The notes beneath the pieces are model-generated. The model saw nothing but the letters and a program-made list of their open reading frames with translations. It searched no databases and was not told where the DNA came from. This document shows, piece after piece, positions 43,086 through 52,004 of a stretch of DNA of 63,642 nt (position 1 is the stretch's first letter; each line of letters starts with the position of its first letter). This stretch comes from Desulfobacteraceae bacterium (lineage in GTDB: Bacteria; Desulfobacterota; Desulfobacteria; Desulfobacterales; Desulfosalsimonadaceae): contig JAIPES010000003.1 of NCBI GenBank assembly GCA_021737045.1, positions 1 through 63,642 on the forward strand, written 5' to 3'. A program made the translations under genes and the position numbers.

Positions 43086-43718
43086 CTAGTAGGCATGACA
43101 GCCCGTGCAGTCGTCTCTGAATGGCCCCTGACCCGCCTGCTCGTGACAGGCGGTGCACTGATCGTGAAAAGCATCTGCGCGCTTGCGGGGTCCGTGACAG
43201 TCATTGCAGTTTTCCGTGGTGGGTCCCACGCCGAAATCCTGATGGCATCCAATGCACTGCTGGTGGTAGGAATCGCTGAGGCTCGGCATATACTCATCAC
43301 CGGTTTCCATGTGGCAGGCATTGCAGTTCTGAGGCTGAGACCCGCTGTCCGGATCATACATGTGATGGCAGTCCGTGCACGACAGGCCATAGTACTGGCT
43401 GTGGGTCTCATGGTCAAACAGGCCGTCTTGCCCGAACGCAGGAACCCGGGTGCTTTCGGCGTCATGGCAGGATCCGCATGAAGCATGCCCTTTGCTTTCA
43501 TCGTAGGCAATCTCATGATGGCAGGCAAAACACTCCTGCCCGTAATCCTCAGTGTGCTCCAAATGCGAAAACAATACATTGTCACCGGTACTTTCATACA
43601 TTACGCGCACCGGTTGTTCCGAGGATTTCGACGGCAGTGCGGCATAGACGACAATGCCGGCAACAAGGCAGACCAGCGCAATGACATAGGCAATTTTGCG
43701 TTCATTATTCTCAGACAT
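43086..43718 (-). CDS. Membrane-anchored octahaem c-type cytochrome
   Basis: 210 residues with a single N-terminal TM helix (about 9-31, IAYVIALVCLVAGIVVYAAL) and eight CxxCH haem sites: CFACH, CGSCH, CTDCH, CNACH, CIGCH, CNDCH, CTACH and CTGCH. The domain is periplasmic, with many His available as second axial ligands. A multihaem cytochrome gene upstream of rnfCDGEAB is known in Desulfovibrio, where it is thought to link the periplasmic cytochrome c3 pool to Rnf. The ATG at 43718 is used: it gives a short N-in, and has AAGGA-type sequence upstream. A longer frame adds 23 residues with no logic. Confidence 0.93.
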   Translation of the reverse strand: MSENNERKIAYVIALVCLVAGIVVYAALPSKSSEQPVRVMYESTGDNVLFSHLEHTEDYGQECFACHHEIAYDESKGHASCGSCHDAESTRVPAFGQDGLFDHETHSQYYGLSCTDCHHMYDPDSGSQPQNCNACHMETGDEYMPSLSDSYHQQCIGCHQDFGVGPTTENCNDCHGPRKRADAFHDQCTACHEQAGQGPFRDDCTGCHAY

Positions 43719-43843
43719 AACCTGCTGTTTCCTTTCACGGGGCACGCTTTGCAAGTCAAACCCGGCACATCCAGTCACCTGATGCAAAAGGTTCGGCCTT
43801 GCCTTATGGATCGCCGAATAAATTCCAAGTTTTCAAGTTACTG

Positions 43844-43872
43844 CCTCTATTACGTGACGATCCATTTGTCAA
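43844..43872 (-). promoter_or_regulatory. Possible cytochrome-rnf operon promoter
   Basis: In the 204-bp gap between ftsZ and the cytochrome gene, the minus strand has a perfect TTGACA (43867-43872) and, 17 bases on, a weak TAGAGG (43844-43849). This leaves a leader of about 120 bases. The -10 match is poor, so only the -35 is convincing. Confidence 0.3.
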
Positions 43873-43922
43873 GAATTTTAAATCCCGGACATACGGAAAA
43901 CGCAGTGCACAGGCTGTTGTGG

Positions 43923-45149
43923 TTAATCGGCCTTGCGCCTCAGAAACGTGGGTACGTCAAGCATGTCCATGTCAAAATAGTCATCCATGCTGTTGACCGC
44001 CTTTTTTTTCTGGTTGTCCCGGCCGGCCTGCTTTTCTTCGGCCTTCTGCTGCTTGACCCGCCAAAAGGTGGGCTGGTTCAGATTTTTTTCGTATTCCCGG
44101 TCTTCGGAGGTATAGTCCCGGACCACTCCCCGTTTGACGTCTTTTAGCTGGCGCACGGACTTTTTGGGCAGATGCATCTCTGATTCATCCATGCTTCCGA
44201 TTCCTGTGGCAATAACGGTAATGCGCATCTCATCTTCCAGACTGTCGTCCATGGCCGTACCCCAGATGATTTCCACGTCATCATCGCCGATTTCATTGTA
44301 AATCCGCTCCGAGGCCTCGATGGCCTCTTCCATGGTCAGCTCGGAGTTGCAGGTGATGTTCATGAGCACGCCCTTGGCCCCGGAAATGGAATTGTCCTCC
44401 AGAAGCGGATGGGAAATCGCCTTTTCCGCGGCTTCAATGGCCCGGTTATCGCCTGTGGAAATCCCGATGCCCATGATGGCCATGCCGGACTTGGACATGA
44501 TGGTCTTGACATCGGCAAAATCGAGGTTGATCAGGCCTGGATGCATGATCAGATCCGTGATCCCCTTAACCGAATGATGGAGAATTTCGTCGGCCATCCG
44601 GAACATGTCAATGAGTGTGGCGTTTTTCTTTGCCAGGCCGCGCAGTCGGTCATTGGGAATGGTGATGACAGTGTCGGCCACCTCCTTTAGCTGGGCGATT
44701 CCCTCTTCTGCCTGCTTGCTGCGCTTTCTGGCCTCGAACTTAAACGGCTTGGTGACCACCGCCACGGTCAGGGCCCCGAGTTCCTTGCAGATCTCTGCGA
44801 TCACAGGAGCCGCTCCCGTTCCGGTCCCCCCGCCAAGACCGGCGGCAATAAAAACCATGTGGCTGTCGCTTAAGGCCTCACGCAGCAAATCTGCAGACTC
44901 CAGTGCTGCATTTCGGCCCACCGAGGGATCGGCCCCGGCGCCGAGTCCTTCGGTGAGCGCCTCACCGAGCTGAATCTTGGTGTTGGCCTTGGCATGGGCC
45001 AGCGCCTGGGCATCAGTGTTGGCCACGATGAATTTGACCCCGTTTAGCTGGGAGTCGATCATGTTGTTGACAGCGTTGCCCCCTCCGCCGCCGACGCCGA
45101 TGACCTTGATTTTTGCGGAATTTTCATTGTCGAGATAGGTAAAATCCAT
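43923..45149 (-). CDS. ftsZ: Cell division GTPase FtsZ
   Basis: 408-residue tubulin homologue that forms the Z ring. The nucleotide motifs are GVGGGGGNAVNNM (residues about 17-29) and GLGGGTGTGAAPVI (about 103-116), with the T7-type catalytic NLDFADVKTIM. A variable linker (about 320-385) is followed by the C-terminal FtsA/ZipA-binding peptide DVPTFLRRKAD. Last gene of the division and wall cluster, 79 bp after ftsA. Confidence 0.97.
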   Translation of the reverse strand: MDFTYLDNENSAKIKVIGVGGGGGNAVNNMIDSQLNGVKFIVANTDAQALAHAKANTKIQLGEALTEGLGAGADPSVGRNAALESADLLREALSDSHMVFIAAGLGGGTGTGAAPVIAEICKELGALTVAVVTKPFKFEARKRSKQAEEGIAQLKEVADTVITIPNDRLRGLAKKNATLIDMFRMADEILHHSVKGITDLIMHPGLINLDFADVKTIMSKSGMAIMGIGISTGDNRAIEAAEKAISHPLLEDNSISGAKGVLMNITCNSELTMEEAIEASERIYNEIGDDDVEIIWGTAMDDSLEDEMRITVIATGIGSMDESEMHLPKKSVRQLKDVKRGVVRDYTSEDREYEKNLNQPTFWRVKQQKAEEKQAGRDNQKKKAVNSMDDYFDMDMLDVPTFLRRKAD

Positions 45150-45228
45150 TGTCGACCTCCTGTATTCGTCGTCTGTTGATCGTCTGTTGTTTATTTATTG
45201 ATTCCAAATCCCGGCAATTCCGGATTTT

Positions 45229-46455
45229 TTACAGTACCTCTTTGAACCACCGCTTCATCCGGTTCATGATTCGGTGGAAAATATTGGTATCCCGGATGCG
45301 GAATTTTTTTCGTTCCTCGTCCTTGGCCCCGTAAAGCACGAGCCCCACACCAGTGGCATACATGGGATTGTTGACCACATCCACAAGCCCGCTGATGCCA
45401 TGCGGGGCACCCAGGCGCACCGGCACTTCAAAAACCGACTCGGCAATTTCACCAATACCGTCGAGAAGCGATGCACCTCCGGTAAGTACGATGCCCGAGG
45501 CGATTTCCTCCTTCATGTTTGCCCGGTGGATTTCCCTTCGGATCAGGGCAAAAATTTCCTCCACCCGGGGCTCCAGAATCTCGGCCAGGATCTGCCGGGG
45601 CAGTTTCCGTCCCTGCCGGCCGCCGACATTGGGCAGATCAATGGTTTCGTCGCTTTTAATCTTGTCGGCCACACAGGTGCCATGCTCTTTTTTGACGCGC
45701 TCGGCTTCGGCCATGGGCACCCGAAGTCCAACGGAAATATCATTGGTCATGTTGTTTCCGCCAAGGGACAGGACAAACGTATGCCGGATGGTGTTTCCGG
45801 AAAAAACCGCCAGATCGGTTGTGCCCCCGCCCAGATCGATCAGCCCGGTGCCCACCTCCCTTTCTTCCGGGGTGAGCACGGACTCGCAGGATGCAATGGG
45901 TTCGAGAATAATGTCACAGACGTCAAGACCGGCCTGATTGGCGCATTTGACAATGTTCTGGGCCGAGGTCACCGCGCCGGTGACAATGTGGATCCGGGCC
46001 TCCAGGCGCACACCGGCCATGCCCACGGGGTTCTGGATTCCGGCTTCGCCGTCGATGATAAACTCCTGGGGAAGCACGTGAATAACCTCCCGGTCCATGG
46101 GAATGGCCACGGCACGGGCTGCCTCGATCACCCGGTTGACATCGGCCTGGGTAATCTCGTTGCCCTTGATGGCAATGACCCCGTGGCTGTTAAAACCCGT
46201 GATATGACCGCCGGCAATGCCGGCATAAACCGATGAAATCTCGCAGCCCGCCATGAGTTCGGCATCCTGGACCGCCTTTTTAATCGAGTCCACCGTGGAG
46301 TCGATATTGACAACCACGCCTTTGCGCAGGCCGATGGACGGATGGGTGCCGATACCGATGATGTTGACCTTGCCGCCGGAAACCTCGGCCACCACCGCAC
46401 AAATCTTGGTCGTGCCGATGTCCAGCCCCACGACGAGCTCTTCTTGTTCCTTCAA
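45229..46455 (-). CDS. ftsA: Cell division protein FtsA
   Basis: 408-residue actin-like protein that tethers FtsZ to the membrane. It has the ATPase motifs VVGLDIGTTKICAVVAEV, the SHS2/1C domain with the characteristic VIHVLPQEFIIDGEAGIQNPVGM, the phosphate-2 motif LIDLGGGTTDLAVF and the adenosine motif GIVLTGGASLLDGI. The C-terminal amphipathic helix RIMNRMKRWFKEVL is the membrane-targeting sequence. It starts 2 bp after ftsQ. Confidence 0.96.
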   Translation of the reverse strand: MKEQEELVVGLDIGTTKICAVVAEVSGGKVNIIGIGTHPSIGLRKGVVVNIDSTVDSIKKAVQDAELMAGCEISSVYAGIAGGHITGFNSHGVIAIKGNEITQADVNRVIEAARAVAIPMDREVIHVLPQEFIIDGEAGIQNPVGMAGVRLEARIHIVTGAVTSAQNIVKCANQAGLDVCDIILEPIASCESVLTPEEREVGTGLIDLGGGTTDLAVFSGNTIRHTFVLSLGGNNMTNDISVGLRVPMAEAERVKKEHGTCVADKIKSDETIDLPNVGGRQGRKLPRQILAEILEPRVEEIFALIRREIHRANMKEEIASGIVLTGGASLLDGIGEIAESVFEVPVRLGAPHGISGLVDVVNNPMYATGVGLVLYGAKDEERKKFRIRDTNIFHRIMNRMKRWFKEVL

Positions 46456-46456
46456 T

Positions 46457-47332
46457 TTATGCCTCCTCCTTCTGGCCTATGGTTTGGCTTTGTTTGGCCG
46501 CAGCGGGCCTGGCCACAATCCGATTCGGGTTGCGCAGGTCCATTTTTTCAAATTCAACGGGCGGCTCCTTGTTTTCCAGGTAAACAAGCACCTTTTCCAG
46601 CCGTCTGAGCTTTTGCCCGTAATTGCCGTAACCCAGCCGGACCTGCTTTATTGGCAGATCCCGGATCTGCAGGACCAGGCCCAGATCCCGGTCCACCTGG
46701 ATTTGTTCTATGCTTCGGGCGTTAAAAACACTGTGACCTTTCCTGTACAGTTCCAATACAGCCATTACCGATGACACAACCGGCGCCCGGCCAACTTCAA
46801 GGCCCTGCCAATCCGTGTAATTAAGACCCTTTATTATCGGGAGATCCAAAAATGCCCCTTTGGCGGCCTCCCTGAAAATTTCGCCTTTTGGGTTGATCAT
46901 AAATATCCTGCCCAGGTCAATGCGCGCCACCGGCTCGTGCTCCCGAATCCGGATGATGATGGATTCCGGAACCTGCCTTTTGACCTCGGCCCCGGCAACC
47001 CAGTCCAGGGCCATGAGCCTGCGGCGCGCGGTGCTCAGGTTCACGGAAAAAATATTAACCCCGTTTTCAATTCCGGCGGCCTCCTTTACGAGTTGCTCAG
47101 AAAGGCGCCGGATGCCGTGCACCTCGACGGTTTCAGCACGAAAACAATCGCTCTGGGTGGCCCAGTCATAACCAAATACAAAAACCAGGCTCATGGCAAT
47201 AATGGCAACCGCCCCGGCCAAAACCCGAAACAGGGTCCAAAGCCAGTTGCTCCCCTCGGGTGCTGAACGCGCCCGGACTTTTTTGTATCGGTTTTCCCGG
47301 ATGTTGGGCTGAACGGTTTTTTTACCGGCCAC
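46457..47332 (-). CDS. ftsQ: Cell division protein FtsQ
   Basis: 291-residue bitopic divisome protein. A basic cytoplasmic tail (about 1-30) and one TM helix (about 33-53, VLAGAVAIIAMSLVFVFGYDW) precede a periplasmic POTRA domain (about 60-130, AETVEVHGIRRLSEQLVKEAAG) and a beta domain (about 135-260). It links FtsL/FtsB with the ring. Its start is 6 bp after murB. No ftsB is seen in the cluster. Confidence 0.92.
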   Translation of the reverse strand: MAGKKTVQPNIRENRYKKVRARSAPEGSNWLWTLFRVLAGAVAIIAMSLVFVFGYDWATQSDCFRAETVEVHGIRRLSEQLVKEAAGIENGVNIFSVNLSTARRRLMALDWVAGAEVKRQVPESIIIRIREHEPVARIDLGRIFMINPKGEIFREAAKGAFLDLPIIKGLNYTDWQGLEVGRAPVVSSVMAVLELYRKGHSVFNARSIEQIQVDRDLGLVLQIRDLPIKQVRLGYGNYGQKLRRLEKVLVYLENKEPPVEFEKMDLRNPNRIVARPAAAKQSQTIGQKEEA

Positions 47333-47338
47333 GATCTT

Positions 47339-48286
47339 TTATTCCCCCACAATCCGAATTTCCGGCTCGAGACACACCCGGAACCGATCCGCAACACATT
47401 TTTGAACCAGCCGGATGAGTTCCAGAATATCTGCCGCAGAGGCATTGTTCTCGTTTATGATAAAATTGGCGTGCACCGTCGATATCCGGGCGCCGCCAAC
47501 AGCCATTCCCTTGAGCCCGGCCTGGTCAATGAGCCGGCCGGCAGCCATGTCCGCAGAGGGATTTTTAAACACGCATCCGGCCGAAAACCCTTTTGGCTGG
47601 GTTTCCCAGCGGCGGCTGAGCATGGTTTCAAATTCAGCCGCCGGATCGGTTTCATCTGCCGGAGCCAGTGCAAAACGCCCGGAAAGCACAATAAATATCT
47701 GCTCACCGCCGTCCCCGGCCGGCTGCCATGACAGGCGCCGGTATCCGAAAAACAACCGATCCCTGTCCAGAGTGCGCACGCGGTCGGGCGGTTCAAGGAC
47801 CTCAATGCCCTCCAGGACAGACTCCACAGCCCCCTGACGGGTTCCGGCATTCATTAAAATCGCACCGCCCACACTGCCCGGAATGCCGGCGGCAAAATGC
47901 AGTCCCGTATAGTTGTTATCAATTGCATAGCGGCAAAGAGCACTTAGACGGACTGCGGCACCGGCTTCCACCACCGTCTTTTCCGGGCCTTTGTGCAGCA
48001 TTTGAATTTGATCAAACCCCCTGCCCGGACAGATCACCACCCCCCGGATTCCGCGGTCTTTGACCAGCAGGTTGGTGCCGCCGCCCAGCACCATCCACGG
48101 GACCCCGGCCGCCCGGATAACGGCCAGCAGATCCATAAGCTCCGCCCGATCTTTCGGGGTCACCAGGGCATCGGCCGGTCCTCCCACCCGAAACGAGGTA
48201 TGCCGGTCCATGGGCGCGTCAAATTGCACCCTTGATCCGAACCTGTGGGTGAGCCTTTTTTTCAGATCCGGGGTCATTGGGTTCAT
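47339..48286 (-). CDS. murB: UDP-N-acetylenolpyruvoylglucosamine reductase
   Basis: 315-residue FAD enzyme reducing UDP-GlcNAc-enolpyruvate to UDP-MurNAc with NADPH. FAD-domain motifs are HTSFRVGGPADALVTPKD, VLGGGTNLLVKD and GIPGSVGGAILMNAGTR. The active-site stretch KGFSAGCVFKNPSADMAAGRLIDQAG and FIINENNASAADI indicate a type II MurB. Between murC and ftsQ in the cluster. Confidence 0.95.
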   Translation of the reverse strand: MNPMTPDLKKRLTHRFGSRVQFDAPMDRHTSFRVGGPADALVTPKDRAELMDLLAVIRAAGVPWMVLGGGTNLLVKDRGIRGVVICPGRGFDQIQMLHKGPEKTVVEAGAAVRLSALCRYAIDNNYTGLHFAAGIPGSVGGAILMNAGTRQGAVESVLEGIEVLEPPDRVRTLDRDRLFFGYRRLSWQPAGDGGEQIFIVLSGRFALAPADETDPAAEFETMLSRRWETQPKGFSAGCVFKNPSADMAAGRLIDQAGLKGMAVGGARISTVHANFIINENNASAADILELIRLVQKCVADRFRVCLEPEIRIVGE

Positions 48287-48295
48287 AAAATCTTC

Positions 48296-49684
48296 CTAGA
48301 CTTTCTCTTTGCCGGCCTGAAGCCGGGCGGCCAGGGCTTCGCCAGCCTGCCAGACATTGCCGGCGCCAAGGGTCAAAACGATATCGCCGGGTTCAAGCAT
48401 TTTTTCCAGCATTTCCACGGATTCTTCCAGGCCCGTCGCCGCCCTGGCCCGTTTATGTCCGTGAGCGCTGATGGCCTCGCAGAGCAAATTGTGGTCCACC
48501 CCCTCGATGGGCGTCTCTCCTGCGGCATAAACAGGCATCACCAGCAGCACGTCTGACTGGTAAAAAGACCTGGCAAACGCGTCAAACAATGCCCGGGTCC
48601 GGGTGTATCGATGAGGCTGAAACACCACCACCAGGCGGCGCTCAGGCCAGCTGGTGCGCACCGCATCCAGGGTGGTTTTAATTTCCGTGGGATGGTGGCC
48701 GTAATCGTCGATAATCTTGATGCCGCCGACGTCGGCCTTGATCTCCATGCGCCGCTGCACCCCTTCCAGATTTTCCAGAGCCGAGCGGATGGTCTCAAAT
48801 GGTATTTCAAGTTCCCGGCCCACGGCAATCGCGGCCAGGGCGTTGGCGATATTGTGCCGGCCGGGCAGGTTCAGGGCCATATCGCCCAGGTGGCGGCTTT
48901 CGTGAAATACTGAAAAGCGGGTTTTGGCCCCGTCAAAAACGATGTTTGCCGCCTGGAAATCCGCCTGGGCCGAAAGTCCGTAGGTGATGCAGCGCTTCTT
49001 GATCTGCGGCATCAGGTCCTGAACATGCTCGTTGTCCAGACAAAGCACGGCCACCCCGTAAAACGGAATCCGATCAATGAACTGGAGAAAAACCTGCTTA
49101 ATCTGATCCAGATCTTTATAAAAATCAAGATGTTCTAAATCAATATTGGTTACTACCGAAATGGCCGGGGAAAACTTGAGAAACGATCCGTCGCTTTCAT
49201 CCGCCTCGGCCACGATAAAATCCCCCGCTCCCAGCACAGCGTTGCTGCCGATGCTTTTGAGCTTGCCGCCGATGACCACAGTGGGATCCAGACCGCCTGC
49301 GTCGAGAACTGCGGCCAGCATGGAGGTGGTTGAGGTCTTTCCGTGGGCCCCGGCAACCGCCACGCTGTATTTCAGGCGCATGAGCTCGGCAAGCATCTCT
49401 GCCCGCGGAATCACTGGCACGGATGCGGCCATGGCCGCCTGCACTTCGGGATTGTCCGTCCGGATGGCAGAAGAAGTCACCACCACGTCGGCTTTTTCAA
49501 TATTTTCCGGGCCATGACCCACCTGCACCTTCCCCCCCAGACGCTGGAGGCGGCGGGTAATATCGGATTCGGCAATATCGGATCCGGATACGCGGTAGCC
49601 CAGGTTCAGCAGCAGTTCGGCAATCCCGCTCATGCCGATGCCGCCGATGCCCACAAAATGAATATGGTATTTTTTCCGATACAT
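48296..49684 (-). CDS. murC: UDP-N-acetylmuramate--L-alanine ligase
   Basis: 462-residue Mur ligase adding L-Ala to UDP-MurNAc. Domain 1 has IHFVGIGGIGMSGIAELLLNLG, the ATP loop is GAHGKTSTTSML (about residues 114-125), and the family motifs EADESDGSFLKFSP, NLPGRHNIANALAAIAV and DDYGHHPTEIK are present; the last is typical of MurC. Its ATG overlaps the murG TGA by one base, implying coupling. Confidence 0.96.
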   Translation of the reverse strand: MYRKKYHIHFVGIGGIGMSGIAELLLNLGYRVSGSDIAESDITRRLQRLGGKVQVGHGPENIEKADVVVTSSAIRTDNPEVQAAMAASVPVIPRAEMLAELMRLKYSVAVAGAHGKTSTTSMLAAVLDAGGLDPTVVIGGKLKSIGSNAVLGAGDFIVAEADESDGSFLKFSPAISVVTNIDLEHLDFYKDLDQIKQVFLQFIDRIPFYGVAVLCLDNEHVQDLMPQIKKRCITYGLSAQADFQAANIVFDGAKTRFSVFHESRHLGDMALNLPGRHNIANALAAIAVGRELEIPFETIRSALENLEGVQRRMEIKADVGGIKIIDDYGHHPTEIKTTLDAVRTSWPERRLVVVFQPHRYTRTRALFDAFARSFYQSDVLLVMPVYAAGETPIEGVDHNLLCEAISAHGHKRARAATGLEESVEMLEKMLEPGDIVLTLGAGNVWQAGEALAARLQAGKEKV

Positions 49685-50883
49685 CAGTATTCCTGTGAAT
49701 TGGATGAATCCAAAAACCGTTTTCGTCCCGCGGCTTCCAGAATCTCATTGATCACGGCCGCAGCCGCCCGGGGCCGGCCCAGGCTTCGGGCGGCAAGGCA
49801 GGCCTTTTCAAACCGGCCGCCGGCATTATCCGCGCAGGCCTGGAGATATTCGGCCAGCCAGGACGGGGATAAATCTTTTTCAGCAATCATTTCCGCAGCC
49901 CCGGCCTTGACCAGTACTTCCGCGTTATGCACCTGGTGATTGTCGGCTGCATACGGATAGGGAACCAGCAGGGCCGGCAGACCCACCGCGGCGATTTCCG
50001 CCAGAGTGGCCGCCCCTGCCCGGCACACCGCAAGATCGGTCTGCTCATAGACTGAGGCCATATCCCGGAAAAAGGCGGAAACCGCTGAATCCACGCCCAT
50101 GCGCACATAGGCCCGGCGCACGGACGCCTCGTCATGGGGCCCGGTCTGGTGAATCACGAAAAATCGTCCGGGTTCCTTTATCTGCGAAAACGCTTCAACC
50201 ACGGCCGTATTCATGCGCCGGGCGCCCTGACTGCCGCCGAGCACGGCCACGGTAAAAGGTTTTTGCCCGCCTTCGTGGACGCGCATGCCGCGACTTTCAG
50301 CAACCTCCCGGATCTGCCGCCGCACAGGGTGGCCGGTGAAACGAATTTTACCGGGCCGGCATGAAATCCGGGTGTCTTCAAATGAGACCAGCACGCGGCG
50401 GGCCAGCCGGCTCAGCCATTGATTGGTCATGCCGGCAATGCGGTTTTGCTCATGGATCAGCCTGGGAACCCGCTGCAAGAAAGCCGCCAGGATCACTGGG
50501 GCGGCCGAATACCCGCCCATTCCCAGCACCGCGTCCGGGGCAAAGCCGCGGATCAGGCCCAGAGATTTCCAGAAGCCCCGGGGCAGCAGCATCAGGGACC
50601 GGCCTTTTTGCACCAGGCCCATGCCCTTCAGCCCGCCTGCGGAAATCTGCGCGATCTCAAAGGAACGGCCGGCCAGCACGGTCTGTTCAATGGGCCTTCC
50701 GGTTGTCACAAACATTACCTGCGAGCCCGGAAACATGCGCATGATCTCTTCGGCCACGGCAATGGCCGGAAACAGGTGTCCGCCTGTTCCCGCACCGGCA
50801 ATCATCAGCCGCAGGGGCCGGGGCCTGGCCGGGAGGCGTTGCTCCCCGGAAAGTCCGGATTGGTTATTTGCTTCCTGATTCAT
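49684..50883 (-). CDS. murG: UDP-GlcNAc transferase MurG
   Basis: 399-residue glycosyltransferase that turns lipid I into lipid II at the inner membrane face. Hallmarks are LMIAGAGTGGHLFPAIAVAEE near the N-terminus, the H-E-Q-N region LIHEQNRIAGMTNQWL, VLGGSQGARRMN and CRAGAATLAEIAAVGLPALLVPYPYAADNHQ. A 30-residue N-terminal extension (NQSGLSGEQRLPARPR) precedes the usual start. I begin at the ATG at 50883, which overlaps the ftsW stop as ATGA. Confidence 0.95.
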   Translation of the reverse strand: MNQEANNQSGLSGEQRLPARPRPLRLMIAGAGTGGHLFPAIAVAEEIMRMFPGSQVMFVTTGRPIEQTVLAGRSFEIAQISAGGLKGMGLVQKGRSLMLLPRGFWKSLGLIRGFAPDAVLGMGGYSAAPVILAAFLQRVPRLIHEQNRIAGMTNQWLSRLARRVLVSFEDTRISCRPGKIRFTGHPVRRQIREVAESRGMRVHEGGQKPFTVAVLGGSQGARRMNTAVVEAFSQIKEPGRFFVIHQTGPHDEASVRRAYVRMGVDSAVSAFFRDMASVYEQTDLAVCRAGAATLAEIAAVGLPALLVPYPYAADNHQVHNAEVLVKAGAAEMIAEKDLSPSWLAEYLQACADNAGGRFEKACLAARSLGRPRAAAAVINEILEAAGRKRFLDSSNSQEY

Positions 50884-52004
50884 ATTTTTTCCGACATTCC
50901 GATGTTTAACAAAATGCCCACGCAAGCCAGCTGAAAAACCATGGACGAGCCGCCATAGCTCATCAGGGGCAGGCTCAGCCCTTTGGTCGGCAGCAGGCTC
51001 AGGTTAACGCCCATGTTTACGATCGCTTGCAGGCTAAGCGAGGCGGTAATGCCGAATGCCAGCAGAGACCCGAAACAATCCCGCGCATGGGCGGCAATTC
51101 TCAAACCCCTCCAGAGAATCAGCATGTACAATGCCACCACGAACAAAACCCAGACCAATCCGCCTTCCTCGCCGATCACCGAAAAAATGAAATCCGTATG
51201 CGGCGCAGGCAGGTAAAACAGCTTCTGATAGCCCTCCCCGAATCCTTTTCCAAAAACACCGCCGGAGCCGAAGGCCATCAGGGAATGAATGATCTGGTAG
51301 CCCTCGTCCAGGGGATATTTCCACGGATCCAGAAACGTCATGTACCGCTTGAGCCGGTACTCCGACGAAATCAGCAGCCAGACAGCCGCAGGCATCACCA
51401 GGAGCATGGCCGATGCCAGGTGCCGGAGCGGAACCCGGCCGGCAAACATGATCATCCAGGCCAGCACCCAGAAGATGGCAATGGTCCCGAAATCCGGCTG
51501 CATTAAAATCAGCACCGAAAAAACCCCCAGCACCAGCAGATGCGGCAAAAACCCGATAGTCGGATCCGCCACCTTTACCTGTTTTTTGGTCAGGGAATAG
51601 GCCATAAACACGATCAATGCCAGCCTCGCCAGCTCCGAGGGCTGAAACGACACCCCCATCACCCGCAGCCATCTGGTGGCCCCGCCCGCGGAATGCCCCG
51701 CGCCGGTGACCAGCACAATTGCCAGCAGAATCGTGGCGCCAAGCAGCAGTACATAGCTCAAGGGTTTAAAAACACGATACGGCAGCACCATGCAGACCAG
51801 CATGGCGGAAAGGCCAAGCATTGCGTTGATCAGCTGCCGGGTGAAAAAATAATACTCACCCGCGTAATAGCGCAGGGCAATTTCACTGCTGGCGCTGTAG
51901 ACCATGGCAATGCCGATGCCCACCAGCATGATGACCGGAAAGATCAGCATCAGATCCGGGGTTGCGCTGTTTCCGGATTTATGTGTTGTCGGCCTGGCTG
52001 CCAT
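50880..52004 (-). CDS. ftsW: Lipid II polymerase/divisome protein FtsW
   Basis: 374-residue SEDS glycosyltransferase with ten TM helices. Family signatures are TGAGHSAGGATRWL, FQPSELARLALIVFMAYSL, LMQPDFGTIAIFWVLAW, YQIIHSLMAFGSGGVFGKGFGEGYQK, PAPHTDFIFSVIGEEGG and the C-terminal LPTKGLSLPLMSYGGSS. It works with the FtsI gene of the cluster in septal peptidoglycan synthesis. Its start overlaps the murD end by 26 bp. Confidence 0.96.
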   Translation of the reverse strand: MAARPTTHKSGNSATPDLMLIFPVIMLVGIGIAMVYSASSEIALRYYAGEYYFFTRQLINAMLGLSAMLVCMVLPYRVFKPLSYVLLLGATILLAIVLVTGAGHSAGGATRWLRVMGVSFQPSELARLALIVFMAYSLTKKQVKVADPTIGFLPHLLVLGVFSVLILMQPDFGTIAIFWVLAWMIMFAGRVPLRHLASAMLLVMPAAVWLLISSEYRLKRYMTFLDPWKYPLDEGYQIIHSLMAFGSGGVFGKGFGEGYQKLFYLPAPHTDFIFSVIGEEGGLVWVLFVVALYMLILWRGLRIAAHARDCFGSLLAFGITASLSLQAIVNMGVNLSLLPTKGLSLPLMSYGGSSMVFQLACVGILLNIGMSEKI

